Source of the DNA: Micromonospora cathayae
GTDB lineage: Bacteria; Actinomycetota; Actinomycetes; Mycobacteriales; Micromonosporaceae
Assembly: GCF_028993575.1 (NCBI RefSeq)
Contig: NZ_CP118615.1
Span: forward strand, 4,493,001 to 4,557,000
Direction: 5' to 3'
DNA length: 64,000 nucleotides
The position numbers were made by a program, and so were the translations under genes. Below the pieces are notes generated by a model. The model was not told where the DNA came from, did not search any database, and saw only the letters and a program-made list of their open reading frames with translations. Position 1 is the first letter of the stretch; every line of letters starts with the position of its first letter. Below are positions 9,201-16,750 of the stretch, piece by piece.

Positions 9201-10489
9201 GTGACCGCGGCCCGCAACTGTTCCCGGCTCATCGGGGGGACGAACACCACCCCGTCGGTGGCCTCGGCCGCTGTGTCGTCGGTGACCAGGGCGTCCAGAG
9301 TGCCGGACCGCATGGTCAGCGCGACCAGGATCCCCGGCCCGCCGGTGGGCCGGCGCGGGGTCGCCCGGACCAGCCGGTGCAGCAGCCGCCACAGCTCCCG
9401 GGCGTCGTCGGTGGGGAGTTCCTCGAACTGGTCCCCGAAGATCAGCAGCCCGCCGTCACCGGCCCGGTCGGCCAGCCGTCCGGCCAGCCACGGCAGGGTG
9501 TCGGTGACCGACGTGTCGAGCCGGTCGGCCAACGCCGTCGCCTCGTCGTGCCGGCGCAGCTCGCCGAGGTCCGGTTCGAGTACGCCGATGACGGCCCCGG
9601 CCAGCAACGCGGCGGGCCGGACCCCGGGCAGCGGCCGGAAGCCGGCGACCAGGGTGCCGCGTTCGCGTAGCCGGGGGATCAGTCCGGCGTAGACCAGGGA
9701 CGACTTTCCGCTGCCGGACGGGCCGGCGAGGGTCAGCAGCGGGTGCTGCCGTACCTGTGCCAGCATCCGCTCGACCAGCGCCTCCCGACCACGGAAGTGG
9801 GTGGCGTGCTCCTCGAGGAAGGGCGCGAGTCCACGGTACGGGCAGGTCTCCGCCGGGTCGGGGGCGGCGATCTCCGGGTGGGCGTCGACGAGGGCCTGGG
9901 TCGGGATGAGGTACGACGTGGTGGTGTGGGCGGACCGTTCGGCGGCGACGACCATGCCGACCACCCCGCCGGAGGTCGGGCTCCACACCGGAGCGCCGCT
10001 GAACCCGGGGCCGATGGCCCGGCGGTGCGGCGGGGACTCCAGTTGCAGCCAGCCGGCCCCCTGCCGGGCGCGCAGTTCGGCCTCCACCCACACACCGAAG
10101 CCCTCCGGCAGGTCGGCGGGGAAGCCGAAGACCCGTACCTCGTCGCCCCAGGCCGGTTCGGTGCGGGTCAACCGGGCCGGTCGGGCGTCGGGTGGTGCCG
10201 GCCGGTCGAGCCGCAGGACGGCGCTGTCCCCGCTGCCGTCGGCCCGGCGCGGTTGCCAGCCGACCACCACGGCCCGCCGGCCGGCCCCGGTGTCGTCGTC
10301 CAGCAGCGGGAACTCGGCGGTCAGCGCGCCGGCCGGGGGTTCCGGGCCGGGGTGGCCGAGGGCGGCGGCGACCACGTGGGCGCAGGTGACGACGAGGTCG
10401 GCGGCGACCAGGAAGGCGGTACCGACCACCCGGCCGGACGGTCCCCGCAGCCGGACGAGCGCGGACGCCGGCACCGATCCATCGATCAT
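6230..10489 (-). CDS. Trypsin-like protease / nSTAND NTPase / beta-propeller conflict protein
   Basis: A 1419-residue multidomain protein. Residues about 1-200 form a trypsin-like domain with an intact triad: His38 in TCAHVV, Asp88 in GDSAVL, Ser164 in GPGFSGAP. An nSTAND1-type NTPase follows, entering through PYRGLAPF and FRGRE. Walker A is GPSGSGKSS (about 257-265) and a Walker B-like strand is LLIFGDQFEEL. A transmembrane helix lies near 650-675. The C-terminal 700 or so residues have repeated WD40-like blades (FSPDGTRLA, LWDERTGKLL). Family knowledge: this architecture is common in actinobacteria and is proposed to be a sensor-NTPase-protease in biological conflict or programmed death. 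The trigger and target are unknown. Confidence 0.88.
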   Translation of the reverse strand: MIDGSVPASALVRLRGPSGRVVGTAFLVAADLVVTCAHVVAAALGHPGPEPPAGALTAEFPLLDDDTGAGRRAVVVGWQPRRADGSGDSAVLRLDRPAPPDARPARLTRTEPAWGDEVRVFGFPADLPEGFGVWVEAELRARQGAGWLQLESPPHRRAIGPGFSGAPVWSPTSGGVVGMVVAAERSAHTTTSYLIPTQALVDAHPEIAAPDPAETCPYRGLAPFLEEHATHFRGREALVERMLAQVRQHPLLTLAGPSGSGKSSLVYAGLIPRLRERGTLVAGFRPLPGVRPAALLAGAVIGVLEPDLGELRRHDEATALADRLDTSVTDTLPWLAGRLADRAGDGGLLIFGDQFEELPTDDARELWRLLHRLVRATPRRPTGGPGILVALTMRSGTLDALVTDDTAAEATDGVVFVPPMSREQLRAAVTAADVDFESGLVERILDDAGTAPGHLPLVEFTLARLWERRTAGTLTHRAYEEIGGVSGALARYAEDVYRHLPPERRPEARRLLVQLARPEADGGFLRRPVRLAHLGDESGEVLARLVASRLVVVGRGTDGTEVADLAHQALIAHWPELHGWLTEERDFRTWQEELRADLARWEADGRDPGGLLRGVPLATAERWRREHPAGISPAEHAYLRSSRAREQRRIRVLWTVVAVISVLALAATGLAVVAARQTAQADARLRTAASRALADDANRTRQVDPRMSLQLAQAAWHHDRSAEAYGALFSWYAATQSVDAVYQDSWDGDLRRIATSRDGDVVVFENATGRPAVWTGMAGPHPREVFLPSGGRTDIGGTWTLSPSGGTLAYANARGSVLLWDVERTSGPVVLADTPLDPDPAVQFTVASVSFAADGSRVMVRWALPSGDSSVLRVWDTASGTPVAIVNPIGAGERPGQVSFGPDPGTLVVSSHVGPTHLYDLRTGRRLRSFPVDGGVGDAIVRYGAAVTRCDDDRLRVLDTATGREVVAVSPGVRCSAYLDADVGTDYAVFAGHADDAVNTDLTIVDLRSGRVYRVAAPPVSPVVPGSVGLTVAVSGPDGRPVTLLGGKNLGYRLRAADPFAASGPARPAAPGSVRVTGPRGRYELTVDGESGRIELTDVATRKRLGSASAPPPPDIVKVMYNGLWVAFSPDGTRLAAVHSGSLVVYALPGLAVTHRLALPVPPDIGTPPPPFGADDWSSSVLFDTDGRVVVLHAGVLTRWDVASGTRVDEPLPVRADVDGLARSAVLAYLGRQPRPGRAGEVAVVQPSGDVEVWSVPRRDVVVRLEVSAARNQGAVVFHPEGTRMAVQSSNGDVTVWDVDSGRSRGGIIPTGPVDSMLGFTGDSGLVTVGSAGAPGAKLWDERTGKLLAALPVASTENAPLWSLTGGTLSSVQGSQVRTLPLDPEQWMRRLCGLSDRPYTPDEREVIGRHSGTTGKPCP

Positions 10490-10602
10490 GTCGCTCCCGG
10501 GCCGGGGCCGCTCCGTCCGTCGGAGCGGTCGATCCGGCGGGGATCCATGCTAGTCAACCACCGGGCCGGCGGGACGGTGGGACGGATGACCGACAGTGGA
10601 CC

Positions 10603-10905
10603 TCAGACGGTGGCTCCGGAGGTGAGCAGCGAACCGGCGAGGGCGCACCAGATGACCAGGAAGACCACGTACATGATGGTGAAGACCCAGCCGACCACGA
10701 TGCCGGCGGTGGCCAGCTCGACGCCCCGCTCCCCGGTCCGTTCGATCTCGCGCTTGGCCCGGTTTCCGAAGTAGATGCCCAGCGGCGGGAAGACCGCCAC
10801 CCCGAAGACCAGCGACAGGATCGCGTACGTGTTCATCGGCGGGTACGCCGGATAGTACGGCGGGGGCGGCCCGTGCGGGGTGGCGGGCGGCTGCTTGTCG
10901 TCCAT
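10603..10905 (-). CDS. Small two-helix membrane protein, DUF4190-like
   Basis: A 100-residue protein. ATG 10905 has a GGAGG site at the right distance; an upstream start would add 20 unlikely residues. A Pro/Tyr-rich N-terminus (PPPPYYPAYPP) precedes two membrane segments (YAILSLVFGVAVFPPLGIYF and IVVGWVFTIMYVVFLVIW) separated by a charged turn (NRAKREIERTGERG). This is the pattern of DUF4190 proteins, whose biochemical role is not known. Confidence 0.75.
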   Translation of the reverse strand: MDDKQPPATPHGPPPPYYPAYPPMNTYAILSLVFGVAVFPPLGIYFGNRAKREIERTGERGVELATAGIVVGWVFTIMYVVFLVIWCALAGSLLTSGATV

Positions 10906-10978
10906 GGTGTCCTCCGGGTGACGGCTGCCTGCCAGTCTGGACGAGCCCCGCAAGTCGCCGACCACCCGGCGGACGGGC

Positions 10979-11713
10979 TCAGGCCGGCGGGCGGGAGCCT
11001 GCCGGCGGGTGGGGCCCGGTGCCGCAGCAGCCGTCGGCGCATCCGGTGACGACGGCGGTCGGGGTGGATGCCGGAGTGGGGGCGCAGCAGGTGTCGCCGC
11101 GCCAGGCGTCGAGCCCTTCGCGGACCGCCACCGCCGCGATGACCAGCGCCGCCACCGGGTCGGGCCAGGACCAGCCGAACAGGCTGTTGAGGCCGAGACC
11201 GACGAGCAGCACGGCGGACAGGTACGTGCACAGCAGGGTCTGCCGGGAGTCGGCGACCGCCGACCGGGAGCCGAGTTCCCGGCCGGCCCGCCGTTGGGCG
11301 TTCGACAGCCCCGGCATGATCAGCAGGGAGAGCGCGGCCAGCAGCAGGCCGACCGTGGAGTGGTCCGCCTCGGCCCCGGTGACCAGCGCCCGGATCGACT
11401 CGGTGCCGACGTATGCGGCCAGCGCGAAGAAGGACACCGCGATGACCCGTAGCGCCACCTTCTCCCGGGCGTGCGGGTCGCGGCCGGTGAACTGCCAGGC
11501 CACGGCGGCGGCGGAGGACACCTCGATGACCGAGTCGAGGCCGAAGCCGATCAGGGCGGTGGACGAGGCGATCGTGCCGGCGGTGATCGCCACGACGGCC
11601 TCGATCACGTTGTAGGTGATGGTGGCGGCGACGAGCAGTCGGATCCGCCGGACCAGCAGCGCGGTCCGGGCCGGATCCGGGTGGACCGGTAGGAGCGGGA
11701 GCAGCCCGGTCAT
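10979..11713 (-). CDS. Cation diffusion facilitator-like metal exporter
   Basis: A 244-residue CDF-type membrane protein with about six hydrophobic segments. Helix-2 motif SSTALIGFGLDSVIEV and helix-5 VADSRQTLLC carry the family's metal-site acidic residues. The C-terminal cytoplasmic tail is short and cysteine-rich (DTCCAP ... GCADGCCGTG) in place of the usual cytoplasmic domain. The start chosen is ATG 11713, overlapping the regulator stop as TGATG. An ATG three codons earlier lacks spacing from the AAGGGA site. It lies downstream of and is coupled to a CmtR-type sensor, so Cd(II), Pb(II) or Zn(II) efflux is the likely role. Confidence 0.85.
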   Translation of the reverse strand: MTGLLPLLPVHPDPARTALLVRRIRLLVAATITYNVIEAVVAITAGTIASSTALIGFGLDSVIEVSSAAAVAWQFTGRDPHAREKVALRVIAVSFFALAAYVGTESIRALVTGAEADHSTVGLLLAALSLLIMPGLSNAQRRAGRELGSRSAVADSRQTLLCTYLSAVLLVGLGLNSLFGWSWPDPVAALVIAAVAVREGLDAWRGDTCCAPTPASTPTAVVTGCADGCCGTGPHPPAGSRPPA

Positions 11714-12057
11714 CAGCAGCATCCCTTGCGGGCCGAGTCGGGGCAGGCGCTCGGGTCGACGGTGAGCATCAGGCCGAGCAGGTCCCCGAGGGCGTGGGCG
11801 AGCCGGGGGTCGGCGAGTTCGTACCGGGTGCGCCGGCCCTCCGGGGCGGTGACGACCAGGCCGCAGCCGCGCAGGCAGGCGAGATGGTTGGAGACGTTCT
11901 GCCGGGTGGTGCCGAGCAGGTCGGCGAGGTCGGCCGGGTAGCCGGGGCCGTCGCGCAGGGCGAGCAGCAGTCGGGCCCGGGTCGGGTCGGACAGCGCGTG
12001 GCCGAAGCGCGCGAGCACCTGCCCGTGGGTCAGTGTCTGCACCGCCCGACTATACAT
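11713..12057 (-). CDS. cmtR: CmtR-type Cd/Pb-sensing ArsR/SmtB repressor
   Basis: A 114-residue ArsR-fold regulator. The recognition region reads TTRQNVSNHLACLRGCGLVV, almost identical in pattern to mycobacterial CmtR, whose two cysteines there bind Cd(II)/Pb(II). A third cysteine in the C-terminal SACPDSARKGCC stands where CmtR has its distal ligand, and two more cysteines end the chain. ATG 12057 sits inside an imperfect dyad, suggesting autorepression released by metal. It is the first gene of a two-gene operon with the CDF exporter. Confidence 0.86.
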   Translation of the reverse strand: MYSRAVQTLTHGQVLARFGHALSDPTRARLLLALRDGPGYPADLADLLGTTRQNVSNHLACLRGCGLVVTAPEGRRTRYELADPRLAHALGDLLGLMLTVDPSACPDSARKGCC

Positions 12058-12072
12058 CGTCCGCTGTACTGT
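12049..12072 (-). promoter_or_regulatory. Imperfect dyad over cmtR start, probable operator
   Basis: ACTATACA and TGTACTGT are 8-bp arms that match in 6 of 8 positions across an 8-base spacer. The dyad overlaps the cmtR start codon. The placement fits an ArsR-family operator. The assignment to CmtR is inferred. Confidence 0.5.
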
Positions 12073-12161
12073 TGGTCGGCTCCGGGGTGCGCCGACGACC
12101 GGGCCGGGCGGGTCGGTGGTGGGTCGGTGCCGGCGGCTGCCGGGAGGGGCACCCGCCGGCA

Positions 12162-12270
12162 CCGACGTCGGCGCGGGGCACCGGGAGGAGTTCCCACGCC
12201 GAGGCCGACGTCGGCTCAGCCGTGCACCGGGAGGCCGGCCGCCCGGCACCGACGTCGGGTCAGCCGCGCA
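12162..12270. repeat. Three copies of palindrome CCGACGTCGG; two extend to a 22-bp direct repeat
   Basis: The 10-bp palindrome CCGACGTCGG occurs at 12162, 12205 and 12249. The last two continue as STCAGCCGYGCAC, so the second long copy overlaps the stop codon of the MFS gene. The 200 bases between cmtR and the exporter hold nothing else recognisable. Confidence 0.6.
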
Positions 12271-13789
12271 CGGTGGCGGCGGGGCGGGCCGGGTCGGCAC
12301 CGAGCTGCCGGCCGCGTGCCGGCATGAAGACCACCGTGAGGACGGCCCCGACCGCGGCGATCACCGCGCAGGTGAGCAGTACCAGCTGCATGCCCTCGAC
12401 GTACGCGGCGTGGGCGCTGTCGACCAGGGCCGGGTTGCCGACCCGGGCAGCCACCGCCACCGCGCCCGCGATCGAGTCGTGGGCCACCTCCACCGCCGGG
12501 GCGGGCAGGCCGGTGACGTCGAGCCGGTCCACGTACACCTGGGAGAGCAGGCTGCCCAGCACCGCCACGCCGAGTGCGCCGCCGGCCTGGCGCAACGTCA
12601 TGGTGATCGCGGTGCCGGAGCCGGCCCGCTCCGGGGGCAGGACGGCCAGCACGGCGTCCATCGACGGGGTGAGGGCGGAGCCGATGCCCAGCCCGGCGAC
12701 GGCGTACCACCCGGCGGCGAAACCGAACCCGCTGTCCACGGTGGTCGTCGCCCCGATGCCCAGGCCGACCGCGGTGAGCAGCAGACCGGTGGCGATGGGG
12801 ATCCGGTGGCCGATCCGGCCGGCGATCCGGGTGCCGACCCCGACGCCGACGACGAACCCGGCGATCAGCGGCAGCAGTCGCAGCCCGGTGGCCAGGGCGT
12901 CGTACCCGAGTACGAACTGGAGGTAGAGCGGCACCACGAAGAGCAGCCCGAACAGCGCGAAGCTGACCACGGTGGCGTTGATGTTGCCCCAGGTGAACTG
13001 CCGGCCCCGGAACAGGCGCAGGTCGATCATGGGCTGCCGGGTGCGCAGTTCCCACCAGACGAACGCGCCCAGCAGCAGCGCCGCGACGGCGAAGCCGCCG
13101 AGCACCACCGGGTCGCCCCAGCCCCGGTCGGGGGCCTCGATCGCCGCCCAGACCAGGCTGAGCAGGCCGGCGATGGAGAGCAGGCCGCCCAGCACGTCGG
13201 GCCGGGGTGGCGCGGGGTCCCGGGACTCGGGCATGAGCAGCGCGATGGCCACCATCGCGGCGGCGATGATCGGGACGTTGACCAGGAAGATCGAACCCCA
13301 CCAGAAGTGTTCGAGCAGCCAGCCGCCGATGATCGGGCCGAGCGGGATGCCCGCGCCCATGCCCATGACCACGATGGACAGCGCCTTGCCCCGGTCGGCG
13401 GGGGCGAACAGCACGGCGATGGTGGCCAGCGTGGTCGGCATGATCACCGCCGCGCCGGCGCCGAGCACCGCGCGGGCGGCCACCACGGCGTCGGAGGTGT
13501 CGGCCCAGGCCGCCCAGAGGGACGCCCCGGCGAAGATGGCCAGCCCGATGAGCAGTACCCGGCGGCGGCCGTACCGGTCGGCGATCGCGCCGACGGGCAG
13601 CATCAGGCCGGCGAACAGCAGGATGTACGAGTTGACGATCCACTGCAGGGCGTCGGTGCCGGCGGACAGTTCGGTGGCCATGGTCGGCAGGGCCACGTTC
13701 ATGATCGTGACGTCGAAGCCGATGGTGAGCACGGCCAGGGTCAGTGCCCCGAGCGCCCACCATCTCTGTCGTTCCGCTGTGCTCGGCAT
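12260..13789 (-). CDS. DHA2-family (14-helix) MFS multidrug exporter
   Basis: A 509-residue major facilitator of the EmrB/QacA type. Motif A is present as GAIADRYGRRRVL and the antiporter motif C region as GMGAGIPLGPIIGGWL. DVTIMNVALPTM is the typical helix-1 signature. Hydrophobic segments fit 14 helices. ATG 13789 was chosen because the fold starts directly after it. It probably exports drugs or a natural product using the proton gradient. An upstream dyad suggests a repressor, but no regulator gene is adjacent. Confidence 0.9.
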   Translation of the reverse strand: MPSTAERQRWWALGALTLAVLTIGFDVTIMNVALPTMATELSAGTDALQWIVNSYILLFAGLMLPVGAIADRYGRRRVLLIGLAIFAGASLWAAWADTSDAVVAARAVLGAGAAVIMPTTLATIAVLFAPADRGKALSIVVMGMGAGIPLGPIIGGWLLEHFWWGSIFLVNVPIIAAAMVAIALLMPESRDPAPPRPDVLGGLLSIAGLLSLVWAAIEAPDRGWGDPVVLGGFAVAALLLGAFVWWELRTRQPMIDLRLFRGRQFTWGNINATVVSFALFGLLFVVPLYLQFVLGYDALATGLRLLPLIAGFVVGVGVGTRIAGRIGHRIPIATGLLLTAVGLGIGATTTVDSGFGFAAGWYAVAGLGIGSALTPSMDAVLAVLPPERAGSGTAITMTLRQAGGALGVAVLGSLLSQVYVDRLDVTGLPAPAVEVAHDSIAGAVAVAARVGNPALVDSAHAAYVEGMQLVLLTCAVIAAVGAVLTVVFMPARGRQLGADPARPAATVRG

Positions 13790-13881
13790 GGGCCGTCTCT
13801 CTCCACTTCTCGGCGGTGGGACCACCGGGTACCAGGGTGGGCGGCGGCCGGGACACCCCGGCCCGCCGGACAGTACATCAC

Positions 13882-13897
13882 ATGCTGGATTCAGCAT
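13882..13897 (-). promoter_or_regulatory. Dyad upstream of MFS exporter gene
   Basis: ATGCTG-GATT-CAGCAT is a perfect 6-4-6 inverted repeat about 95 bases upstream of the exporter start. Flanking ACAT and ATGT extend it imperfectly. It resembles a MarR- or TetR-type site; the regulator is unknown. Confidence 0.45.
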
Positions 13898-13944
13898 ATG
13901 TCGAACAGTGGGCGGCCCGGGACGATCTGACCCGGGCCCCGGGG

Positions 13945-14427
13945 CTACCCGGTCGGCTGCTCCAGGTGGTCGCGGAGCCGGCGCAGGGTGACCTGCATCG
14001 ACTGTTGGTTGTGGCTGGCCCGGTCCCGGATACCGGAGACCAGCACGGCGATGGCACGCATCAACCGGCCCCGGTTGTCGTGCCAGACCTCCGTCAACCG
14101 GGTGCCCGCGCCGCCGTCCAGCGGCTCCAGCCGGTAGCTCCAGGTGGCGATGGGCAGCCCGATGGCGGCGCTGTCGAAGGCGAACTCCCGGCCGGGGTCG
14201 GCGACGGTCACCCGGCAGTGCGTCGTCCAACGGCGTACCGGACCCCGCCGGTTGTGGCCGGAGAACCTGCTGCCCACCCCGAGGGGACCGCCGCCGGACA
14301 CCACCGTGGCACCGGTGCACTCGGGACTGAACCGGCCCCACCGGGTGACGTCCACGATGGTGGCGTACACCAGCTCGGGCGGTGCGGCGATGTCGATGCT
14401 CTCCTCGACGTGGACGACGTGCGTCAT
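13945..14427 (-). CDS. SRPBCC (START-like) ligand-binding protein
   Basis: A 160-residue SRPBCC/polyketide-cyclase-like protein. It has the family start (ESIDIAAPPELVYATIVDVTRWGRFSPE), central strands including GSRFSGHNRRGP, and the long C-terminal helix. ATG 14427 overlaps the flavin reductase stop as ATGA, so it is the last gene of the BlaI-M56-reductase operon. It probably binds a hydrophobic small molecule. Enzymatic activity cannot be claimed. Confidence 0.8.
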   Translation of the reverse strand: MTHVVHVEESIDIAAPPELVYATIVDVTRWGRFSPECTGATVVSGGGPLGVGSRFSGHNRRGPVRRWTTHCRVTVADPGREFAFDSAAIGLPIATWSYRLEPLDGGAGTRLTEVWHDNRGRLMRAIAVLVSGIRDRASHNQQSMQVTLRRLRDHLEQPTG

Positions 14428-15104
14428 GGCGTTCCTTCGCTGGCGGTCGACGGGTGGAGGCGGTGGTACCGGGAGGCGTGCCGGACGAGGGGATCGCCGT
14501 CCCGGTGCGTGGCGTGCTCGACCGCGCCGATGACGATGGCGTGGTCGCCGCCCAGGTAGGTGTGCCGGTGCCGGCAGGTGAACCAGGCCAGGGCCCCGTC
14601 GACCACCGGCAGGCCGGCCAGCTCCGCGCAACTCTCGGCGGCGGTGCCCGGATCGCGGGGCCGGGCGAACGCGTCGGCGACCGGACCCTGGTCGGCGGCG
14701 AGCACACTGACCGCGAAGCGGCCCCGCTCGGCGAGGAGTTCCAGACTGGTGGAGCCCCGGCGCAGACACACCAGCAGCAGGGGCGGTCGCAGCGACAACG
14801 AGGTCAGCGAGCCGACGGTCATGCCCCAGACGCCACCGTCGTGCCGGGTGGTCAGCACGCTGACCCCGGTGGGCAGGGCGGCCATCGCGGCGCGGAACGC
14901 GTCCGGCCCGACCAGGCCGAGATCGTCGGACCAGCCGCCCCCGGACCGGTCGTCACCGGACCAGCCGTCACCGGACTGATCGTCGCCGCGCCGACCGCCG
15001 TCAGGCCGGTCGTCGTCCGGTTGGCGGGCGTCGGCGAGCAGGCCGGCGTAGTGCAGATCGAGCGCGGCGTCAAGGCCCGCCACGGCGGGTGCCGGCCGGT
15101 TCAC
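14424..15104 (-). CDS. Flavin reductase-like FMN-binding protein
   Basis: A 226-residue protein whose C-terminal 165 residues form a flavin reductase domain (FRAAMAALPTGVSVLTTRHD, GMTVGSLTSLSLRPPLLLVC, GDHAIVIGAVEHA). The N-terminal 60 residues contain an unusual Asp/Gly/Ser repeat region (DDQSGDGWSGDDRSGGGW). GTG 15104 overlaps the M56 stop (GTGA). Family members reduce FMN with NAD(P)H and supply it to a monooxygenase. No partner oxygenase is adjacent, but an acyl-CoA dehydrogenase lies in the divergent operon. Confidence 0.83.
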   Translation of the reverse strand: MNRPAPAVAGLDAALDLHYAGLLADARQPDDDRPDGGRRGDDQSGDGWSGDDRSGGGWSDDLGLVGPDAFRAAMAALPTGVSVLTTRHDGGVWGMTVGSLTSLSLRPPLLLVCLRRGSTSLELLAERGRFAVSVLAADQGPVADAFARPRDPGTAAESCAELAGLPVVDGALAWFTCRHRHTYLGGDHAIVIGAVEHATHRDGDPLVRHASRYHRLHPSTASEGTP

Positions 15105-15994
15105 GCGACACCCGGCAGGCAGAGGTCGACGATCTGGTTGAGCAGGGCGACCGTCGGGGCCAGCGCCAGCATCGCCACGGCGGCGGCGTACACCCCGGCC
15201 GCCCGGCCGGCCTGGCAGCAGTCGGCCGGCCGCCGCAGCACCGCCAGCCGCAGCGCCACGGCGTGGTGCCCGGCCGCCAGCATCCCGTCCGGGACCGGGG
15301 TGCCGGCCAGCACGGTCAGCGCGTCGATGGTGTGCTGGCGGCCGATCCGCCGCCGGGCCCGGCAGTCGGCGGCCATCTCGATCAGGGTCGGGATCCGGCC
15401 GGTGGCCGTCCCGCCGGTGCCCAGCCGGGGGAACATCTGGGCCAGCGCGGTGGCCAGTTGCAGCACCAGGTGGTGCCGGGCGACGAGGTGCGCGCGTTCG
15501 TGGGCCAGCACCGCACGCAGCGGCTCGGGGTCGAGCTGGTCGAGAGTCCCCTGGGAGAGCACGATCCGGCCGGACACCACACACGGCACGCTGTAGGCGA
15601 ACAGCCGGGCGTCCGGCACGACGTCGACCCCGGGCAGCTCCGGATGGCGTACCGCGAACAGGTCGATCAGCATCTCGTGTCGCCGCCGCCGCTGCCGGGC
15701 GGCCCGGTTGAGCCGGCGGAACCGGACCGCTATCCGCCCGGACAGCACCAGCAGTGCGGCGCTCACCCCGACCGTCGGGACGGTGGACCACAGCTGGGTC
15801 GTCTCCGGGGTGTGCCGGTCCGCCGCCAGGATCAGCAGCGCGGCCACCGCGCTGACCGGCACCATGAGGACCGCGCCGACCCAGAGGCCCAGCACGGCGC
15901 ACGGCATCCGGTACGTCCAGGTGCCCGGTGGCGCGCCGGCCGTGGCCCGGAACGCGCAGCCGGTCGCGACGATGGTGAGCAGCAACGGCCACAT
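15101..15994 (-). CDS. M56 (BlaR1/MecR1-like) membrane zinc protease
   Basis: A 297-residue membrane metalloprotease. About four hydrophobic segments surround a cytosolic zinc site with LAHERAHLVARHH (HExxH), followed by a downstream Glu in PTLIEMAADCRARR. A GGGGAGG site precedes ATG 15994. It has no C-terminal penicillin-binding sensor domain, unlike BlaR1. Directly after blaI, it is expected to inactivate BlaI proteolytically on receiving an unknown signal and so de-repress both divergent operons. Confidence 0.87.
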   Translation of the reverse strand: MWPLLLTIVATGCAFRATAGAPPGTWTYRMPCAVLGLWVGAVLMVPVSAVAALLILAADRHTPETTQLWSTVPTVGVSAALLVLSGRIAVRFRRLNRAARQRRRRHEMLIDLFAVRHPELPGVDVVPDARLFAYSVPCVVSGRIVLSQGTLDQLDPEPLRAVLAHERAHLVARHHLVLQLATALAQMFPRLGTGGTATGRIPTLIEMAADCRARRRIGRQHTIDALTVLAGTPVPDGMLAAGHHAVALRLAVLRRPADCCQAGRAAGVYAAAVAMLALAPTVALLNQIVDLCLPGVA

Positions 15995-16031
15995 GACTTG
16001 CCTCCCCCAGGGGCCGCCTGCCGCCCCACTG

Positions 16032-16403
16032 CTATCCGACTCGACGATCCTCGACGTCGCGGTCAAGAGCGTCGCGCAGCGCCGCCCGGTCCTCGGCGTC
16101 CAGCCCGTCGACGAACCGGACGAACGCCCCCGGCTCGCCGCCGGCCACCCCCAGCGCGTCGGCGAGCAACTCGGCGAACATCTCGGCCCGGCTGGACGCC
16201 GCACCGTAGCGGTGCGCGCGCTCGTCCCGGGACTGGTTCACCAGACCCTTGCGGGCCATGCGTTGCAGCGTCGTCAGGACGGTCGTGTACGCGAGCTGGC
16301 GGTCCTCGAGCAGTGTCTCGTGAACCTCACGCACCGTCATGGCACGGTCCGCCGTCCAGAGGCAGTCCATCACTGCCCGTTCGAGCGCACCGAGTCGGAT
16401 CAC
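16032..16403 (-). CDS. BlaI/MecI-family winged-helix repressor
   Basis: A 123-residue BlaI-type repressor. The winged-helix segment (LGALERAVMDCLWTADRAMT, TTVLTTLQRMARKGL) is followed by the dimerisation part with the family's LLADAL and FVRFVDGL helices. The GTG at about 16403 was chosen because the fold starts there; the frame stays open upstream. It heads the minus-strand operon with M56, flavin reductase and SRPBCC genes. Operator-like repeats lie upstream of it and of the divergent operon. Confidence 0.86.
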   Translation of the reverse strand: MIRLGALERAVMDCLWTADRAMTVREVHETLLEDRQLAYTTVLTTLQRMARKGLVNQSRDERAHRYGAASSRAEMFAELLADALGVAGGEPGAFVRFVDGLDAEDRAALRDALDRDVEDRRVG

Positions 16404-16433
16404 CGCACCATCATAGGCCCACCCGGACCGGGT

Positions 16434-16456
16434 GACTACCACCGTAGTACTACCAC
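16434..16456. promoter_or_regulatory. BlaI-type operator, blaI side
   Basis: GACTACCACCGTAGTACTAC contains the dyad ACTAC-N4-GTAGT followed by the perfect palindrome GTAGTACTAC. It lies about 30 bases before the blaI start. The same arrangement recurs at 16627. Coordinates may be off by one base. Confidence 0.7.
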
Positions 16457-16626
16457 GGTAGGAGAAGTTCCGGGGGGACGGGTTTCCGGCCGGCGAACAC
16501 CACGTGACGCTCGGCGTTCCGATCCATAGTGGACCGGAGACCGTACCGTGGCGGCGGTCACCCCGATCGGTCCGGGGGTGATCGTCCACTCGGTCACAGC
16601 CGTGCGTCCATCGTCCGAGCCGACTT

Positions 16627-16647
16627 GACTACCGCAGTAGTACTACC
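16627..16647. promoter_or_regulatory. BlaI-type operator, biosynthetic operon side
   Basis: GACTACCGCAGTAGTACTAC repeats the blaI-side site in the same orientation with two internal changes. Candidate promoter hexamers TTGACC (16655-16660) and GTTAAC (16678-16683) follow, and a GTGACG-GGG-CGTCAC hairpin stands at 16691-16705 in the leader. The rest of the 350-base divergent region holds no gene. Confidence 0.7.
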
Positions 16648-16750
16648 CCCATAGTTGACCGTCCGTTAACCGGAGTTGTTAACGCGTTTCGTGACGGGGC
16701 GTCACGACGACGGCCACCGTCCGGGGCCGCGTATGGGGGAGGGAACAGGC

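Noticed and set aside
15101..16032. Beta-lactam resistance module
   Set aside because: BlaI and M56 are present, but there is no beta-lactamase or penicillin-binding gene and M56 lacks the sensor domain.
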